Assembly (NCBI GenBank): GCA_034696485.1
Contig: JAQIWT010000294.1
Coordinates: forward strand, 1-24,622
DNA length: 24,622 nucleotides
Origin: Isohypsibius dastychi
Lineage: Eukaryota; Tardigrada; Eutardigrada; Parachela; Isohypsibiidae
Direction: 5' to 3'
How positions within the stretch are numbered: position 1 is the stretch's first letter; every line of letters begins with the position of its first letter. This document shows positions 20,601-24,622 of this stretch, one piece after another. The position numbers and the translations under genes are program-made. Under the pieces are notes generated by a model, which was not told the DNA's origin, did no database searches, and was given only the letters and a program-made list of their open reading frames with translations.

Positions 20601-21313
20601 GCTGCTGACACCCAAATTGCCGCGAAGATCCTCGGATGTCTGACGGTATTCATCCGGCTTCAGCCTGAGCGAGTTCGCAGTTTTCCGGAATTGACCATTG
20701 TGAATATTTTTGAAATTCAACGTGCACCTTCAACTTCGGTCAGATTAGAGCCGATTCCTCAGGAACTTAAGAATAATTAGTAATCACTTTGCAGGTCACC
20801 CAAGCTGCTGAGGACTGCATCCGTCTGGCAGCGCGAGTATTCCCCTGTGAAGTTATTGTGAAAATATTGATGCCGATAATCACCAACGAATTGGAGCCGG
20901 AGAACGTCTTGGCTGTTCGTTTCTTCTCGCTCATGTGCCGTGAACTTTCTGCCGCCGAAATTTTGCCAGTTTTACCTTCTGTCTTGCCAGTTCTCGTTAA
21001 AGTAATTGATTTTAACTGCAGACTTAATGTGATAATGTTCAATAGTTTTGTTAATTTAGGCATTTACTGAAAGTTCTCAAAGTACCATGCGGAAGGAATG
21101 CTGTTACGCGCTCATTTATGCCAAATTGAAAGTTGGAGAGGATGTGGTTTCTCAGTATACCGAACAACTACCTTTTCCGAAGGTAATTGGCTGCTTTCTC
21201 AACTGTATTTGTTTTTCACAGTTTTGTTCCAGATTCGCCTCATGAACGTGTATACAAAGCGCATCATTCAGGAAGGAGAATTGGAGCCTGAAATCGAATC
21301 GCCGTCGGCGTAG
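17655..21313 (+). CDS. CLASP: CLASP microtubule-rescue protein (CLASP/CLS-2/Orbit/MAST)
   Basis: Stabilises microtubules at plus ends, kinetochores and the spindle midzone. Exons: 17655-17924, 17981-18126, 18185-18320, 18381-18454, 18507-18644, 18701-19184, 19237-19349, 19450-19677, 19732-20427, 20483-20738, 20795-21001, 21060-21182 and 21233-21313; 983 aa. TOG2 (about 36-290) opens with the CLASP hallmark SSIDPGAV and keeps KDLRSQLVREA and the ATSG-like STSGTTAIR turn. A basic Ser/Pro/Ala linker (about 290-410) follows, then TOG3 (about 417-640), another Ser/Pro linker, and the C-terminal TOG/CLASP-interaction domain (about 745-980) ending in the NVYTKR helix. The N-terminal TOG1 of long vertebrate isoforms is absent, and no SxIP (EB1-binding) motif is seen. 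Intron 5 is GC-AG. KIF23, a midzone partner, lies directly upstream on the same strand. Confidence 0.95.
18645..18700 (+). other. GC-AG intron in CLASP
   Basis: A 56-bp intron with donor AA|GCAAGT and acceptor TCTGGCAG. Splicing here restores the TOG2 sequence (MARK|AYASF) in phase; no GT donor nearby does. All other coding introns in the window that I traced use GT. Confidence 0.85.
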
Positions 21314-21458
21314 ATTGATCTGGATTTGTACAGTTCCAAAGAGCGGCAGCTGCCCCAGTTTTGATTTTTCCTGTGGTTAAGATTAGATGATTTAGCTTTT
21401 CTGCCCTTTTCTACCGTTTCGTTCGGGTCATCTTTTCCAAATGACTCTTTTCTTGTTG

Positions 21459-21464
21459 AATAAA
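21459..21464 (+). terminator. CLASP poly(A) signal (AATAAA)
   Basis: Canonical AATAAA 146 bp downstream of the CLASP stop codon, followed by T-rich sequence. Confidence 0.65.
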
Positions 21465-21540
21465 TCGATTATTCTATTTATCTTCGGTTTCGAAGGTGCG
21501 GTGTGGAATGAGAAATAGAATTCGTTATTGACTTGTTTCA

Positions 21541-21546
21541 TTTATT
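21541..21546 (-). terminator. BiP poly(A) signal (AATAAA)
   Basis: Canonical AATAAA on the minus strand, 156 bp downstream of the BiP stop codon. Confidence 0.65.
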
Positions 21547-21701
21547 TAGTTCCTTAAATAGTGGCAAAGGAGAACTACAACAAAAAGAGAACATTTCCGG
21601 TTGAACTTGGCTGAAGTTAAACAAAAGCATCACAAATGAAGTCTGCAAAAACTGATACTGAGAGAAGAAGAAAAAACAGTTGGTCAAGATCACTATAAAA
21701 T

Positions 21702-24015
21702 TTATAGTTCATCTTTGGAACTATCTTCCTCATCCGGCGCACCAGGTTCTCCTTCAGCACCGCCAGCTGCACCGGCGTATAATTTACTCGTTATGGGCTG
21801 CACAATCGATTCCAGCGTCTTCTTCTGCTCTTTGAAATCTTCCGCGCTGGCATCTTGATGACCCTCCAGCCATTCAATCGAATCATTTACGGCTTTCTCA
21901 ATCGTCTCCTTATCCTCATCCGACAATTTTCCACCGAGTTTCTCCTTATCTCCAATTTGGTTCTTCAATGAGTATGAGAAGGATTCCAATTCATTTCGCG
22001 CTTCAACGCGCTCCTTGACCAACTTATCATCTTCGGCGAACTGTTCGGCTTCTTTGATCATACGTTCGATGTCATCTGGACTCAAACGGTTCTGGTCGTT
22101 GGTGATGGTAATCTTTTGCTTGTTTCCGGTTCCTTTGTCTTCGGCAGATACGTGAAGAATACCGTTGACATCGATTTCGAAGGTCACTTCAATCTGGGGA
22201 ACACCGCGAGCTGAGGAGAAATATAAGAATAAACAACCCGTTTTATCAACAACTCATTGTTTGGAACTTACGCGCTGGAGGAATGCCGGTCAAATCGAAT
22301 TTCCCGAGAAGATGGTTGTCTTTGGTCATGGGACGTTCTCCTTCAAAAACTTGAATGCTGACCGTTGGCTGATTATCGGCAGCAGTGCTGAAAATCTGGC
22401 TCTTCTTGGTCGGAATGACGCTGTTTCGGGAAATGAGCTTGGTCATCACTCCTCCGACAGTTTCAATACCAAGAGTAAGAGGATTGACATCGAGAAGAAC
22501 CATGTCGGACGGGGTCTCCTCTCCACCGAGAACTCCAGCCTGAACAGCTGCACCATAGGCCACAGCTTCATCGGGATTGATACCGCGAGATGGCTCCTTT
22601 CCGTCAAAGTAGTCCTTGACCAACTGTTGGACTTTTGGAATACGGGTACTACCACCGACGAGGACAACCTCATGGATATCGGTCTTCTTCATATCGGCAT
22701 CTTCCAAAACTTTCTGGACGGGTTTCAAGGTGGATCGGAAAAGATCCTAAACCGGAAGTTATCAAAAAAGCGAAATCGAAGAAATTTCTCTCAACTCACC
22801 ATGTTGAGCTCCTCAAATTTGGCTCGAGTGAGAGTTTCACTGAGATCGATTCCATCGTAAATAGATTCAACTTCGATTTTGGTTTGATGTTGGTTGGAAA
22901 GGGCACGTTTGGCTTTCTCAACTTCACGACGGAGTTTCTGCACAGCGCGGTTATCCTTACGGAGGTCCTTATCGTGCTTCTTCTTGAACAACTTGATAAA
23001 ATGTTCCATAACGCGCTGATCAAAGTCTTCACCACCTACAAAGCCAAGCACACACGTGAGTCAAACCAATCACAGAAAGCCGCGTAATTATAAGGCCGCC
23101 TTCCGGTCGTCCAAACATACCACTCCATCTGCGTGGCAAAATCGACCGGTTTTACTGCCGCGTTTCAAAAATTTATATCTTACCTAAATGAGTGTCTCCA
23201 TTTGTGGCAACGACTTCAAAAACTCCGTTATCGATGGTCAACAGCGAAACATCGAAAGTTCCACCACCCAAATCGAATACCAGGATATTCTTTTCTCCCT
23301 TCTTGTCCAGACCATACGCGATGGCAGCAGCTGTCGGCTCGTTGATGATACGCATAACAGTCAAACCGGCGATGGTTCCAGCGTCTTTCGTGGCAGCACG
23401 TTGGGCATCATTGAAATAGGCAGGGACGGTAACAACGGCGTGAGTAACAGGCTTTCCGAGGTACGCTTCCGCCACTTCCTTCATCTTTCCCAAAATCATG
23501 GCACTGATCTCTTCCGGTGTGAAAACCTTCTTGGCTCCGGCAGCGGTCACTTCGATGTTGGGTTTTCCACCACGATTGACGACTTTGAATGGGTAGTGCT
23601 TCATGTCACTTTGAACGGAAGGATCGTTCCATTCCCGACCGATCAATCGCTTGACATCGAAGACGGTGTTTTCGGGGTTACTCGTAAGCTGATTCTTTGC
23701 TGCATCTCCAACTAATCTTTCTCCGTCGGCGGTGAATGCCACGTAGGATGGGGTGATACGATTTCCCTGGTCATTGGCGATGATTTCCACACGACCATTT
23801 CTAGGAAAAAACAAACGAAATTAGAAGAAGATTCCTTTAATATTTTCGAGTGTTTATACTTACTTGTACACTCCGACACATGAATAAGTCGTTCCGAGAT
23901 CAATACCAATCACAGTGCCAACATTGTCGGTTTTGTCTTTCTTTTCCGCAGCGAAGACGGAAAGGAAAAGTGCACCGCAAACCACAAGGATCAAACTCGG
24001 TCTTGTCCTCCACAT
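21702..24015 (-). CDS. HSPA5: ER Hsp70 chaperone BiP/GRP78
   Basis: ATP-driven chaperone of the ER lumen: binds nascent chains, assists translocation and ERAD, and holds unfolded-protein sensors inactive. Minus-strand exons 23864-24015, 23184-23800, 22800-23035, 22272-22746 and 21702-22210 join in phase to 662 aa, the normal BiP length. The signal peptide has a hydrophobic core at about 8-21 and cleavage near AFAA-like VFAA|EKK. The Hsp70 signatures are intact: [14 protein letters not shown] (37-50), [13 protein letters not shown] and [15 protein letters not shown]. The substrate-binding domain and helical lid follow, ending in an acidic tail and the KDEL retrieval signal. The ATG at 24015 gives the signal peptide directly; an upstream in-frame extension has no ATG in good context. 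The promoter holds a perfect ERSE and a TATA box. The gene is convergent with CLASP. Confidence 0.97.
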
Positions 24016-24116
24016 GCTGGTGAATTGATTCTGAAAAAGGCTGTGGTAATCCGGACAGGATTGTGAAACCACAAAATTTCCCGGTGAATCAGGAAGAAGA
24101 ATTTAAAACTCTCGTA

Positions 24117-24129
24117 GAAAGTTCTCGAG
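24117..24129 (-). promoter_or_regulatory. Heat-shock-element-like site
   Basis: Three alternating units, GAA-ag-TTC-tc-GAG, match the HSE pattern nGAAnnTTCnnGAAn with one mismatch. It lies between the TATA box and the BiP ATG, probably in the 5'UTR, so its role is uncertain. Confidence 0.3.
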
Positions 24130-24177
24130 GATACTGACGTGTAAGAAATAAATTCGACCTTGTATAAACATACGGAG

Positions 24178-24184
24178 TTATATA
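24178..24184 (-). promoter_or_regulatory. BiP TATA box
   Basis: TATATAA on the minus strand, 163 bp upstream of the BiP ATG and 12 bp downstream of the ERSE. It predicts a transcription start near 24145-24155. Confidence 0.6.
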
Positions 24185-24196
24185 CGCGCAAGTGGA

Positions 24197-24215
24197 CCAA
24201 TCCCGTCATTCCACG
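24197..24215 (+). promoter_or_regulatory. ER stress response element (ERSE) of the BiP promoter
   Basis: CCAAT (24197-24201), nine bases, then CCACG (24211-24215): a perfect match to the ERSE consensus CCAAT-N9-CCACG bound by NF-Y plus ATF6/XBP1 in mammals. It works in either orientation and lies just upstream of the TATA box. A second CCACG follows at 24222-24226 without a paired CCAAT. Confidence 0.8.
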
Positions 24216-24357
24216 CATACGCCACGGATTCGAGAACGTACGAGCAAGTGCTCGATTGCGTATGGTTCCATGGCGCGCGCATTGACACACTTTCAGCAAG
24301 ATGTTTCGAGGCCTGGAGGATCATTGTAGCCTTTGGAATGCCAAAAGGGGCGGGTCA

Positions 24358-24367
24358 ACACGTGGCA
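24358..24367 (+). promoter_or_regulatory. UPRE/XBP1-like site
   Basis: ACACGTGGCA matches 8 of 10 bases of the UPRE TGACGTGGCA and contains a CACGTG E-box. It lies about 180 bp upstream of the TATA box. TGACGTGT at 24135-24142 is another partial match, probably near the transcription start. Confidence 0.35.
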
Positions 24368-24558
24368 TCTCATTGCTGGTCATACGTGGTTTCATATTTC
24401 GGCGATTTCGGCGAAATTCAAATCAAAGTCTGTGGTGTTTTAGAAAATTATGTACCGTACAGTACGTAGTAATTATTATTAATCATAACGTATTATTACT
24501 ATTTAGTTCTTTGATATTCGAAAAACCTGCCTCGACACGCTGGTTTTAGTGTTGGCCC

Positions 24559-24611
24559 AATATGATAGATATGATATTGATATGATAACAATATTCCGGC
24601 CATATCATATT
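24559..24611. repeat. Short ATATGATA direct repeats with an inverted copy
   Basis: AATATGATA (24559-24567) is followed by GATATGATA at 24568-24576 and 24579-24587, and an inverted ATATCATATT lies at 24602-24611. The array could fold into a hairpin. It is at the window edge, so its full extent is not visible. Confidence 0.5.
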
Positions 24612-24622
24612 GAAACTTTCAA

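Larger units (their letters stand above)
21314..21701. other. Convergent 3' regions of CLASP and BiP
   Basis: 388 bp with no gene. It holds a poly(A) signal on each strand: AATAAA (+) at 21459-21464, 146 bp past the CLASP stop, and AATAAA (-) at 21541-21546, 156 bp past the BiP stop. The two 3'UTRs probably do not overlap. Confidence 0.75.

Noticed and set aside
20646-20738. Earlier CLASP donor at 20646 (ACG|GTATTC)
   Set aside because: It would delete a conserved segment of the C-terminal TOG; the donor at 20739 keeps it and leaves a typical 56-bp intron.
22165-23715. Long plus-strand frames antisense to BiP
   Set aside because: They are mirror frames of a strongly coding, codon-biased gene and match nothing themselves.
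1-24622. Prokaryotic defence systems, CRISPR, phage or integrated virus
   Set aside because: The genes are spliced animal genes; no repeat-spacer array, integrase or viral gene was seen.

Overview
This is a eukaryotic window from a compact-genome animal. Its genes are cut by many GT-AG introns, often only 50-60 bp long, with T-rich acceptors ending in CAG or TAG, and the products are animal proteins. An NR1-type nuclear receptor, a ryanodine-receptor-derived gene, MKLP1/KIF23 and CLASP point to an invertebrate, most likely ecdysozoan (tardigrade or nematode grade). I cannot fix the phylum. No phage, CRISPR, insertion sequence or bacterial gene is visible.

I rebuilt eight genes exon by exon; in each, the splice phases close into one open frame. 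From left to right: (1) 2054-5892 (+) a 708-aa nuclear receptor; (2) 6839-7989 (-) ribosomal protein eS19/RPS19, 155 aa; (3) 8617-9797 (+) succinate dehydrogenase iron-sulfur subunit, 315 aa; (4) 9896-10748 (-) a 205-aa basic helix-loop-helix factor with an acidic tail; (5) 11229-12726 (-) a 359-aa protein made of the two ryanodine-receptor (RyR) repeats and little else; (6) 13612-17094 (+) the centralspindlin kinesin KIF23/MKLP1, 870 aa; (7) 17655-21313 (+) CLASP, 983 aa; (8) 21702-24015 (-) the ER chaperone BiP/GRP78, 662 aa ending in KDEL. Genes are 0.1-1 kb apart; three pairs are convergent (1/2, 3/4, 7/8) and two divergent (2/3, 5/6).

Most genes are housekeeping: translation, respiration, cytokinesis and ER folding. 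KIF23 and CLASP are head-to-tail neighbours that both act on spindle-midzone microtubules. The BiP promoter carries a perfect ER stress response element (CCAAT-N9-CCACG) just upstream of a TATA box, so the unfolded-protein-response circuit can be read from the sequence.

The most unusual item is gene 5. It is a free-standing RyR-repeat gene: an intact excerpt of the ryanodine receptor N-terminal half, possibly with a secretory leader and without the rest of the channel. Other oddities are a KIF23 start codon split by an intron (AT|G), a GC-AG intron in CLASP, and strong over-representation of the octamer ACTTCCGG.
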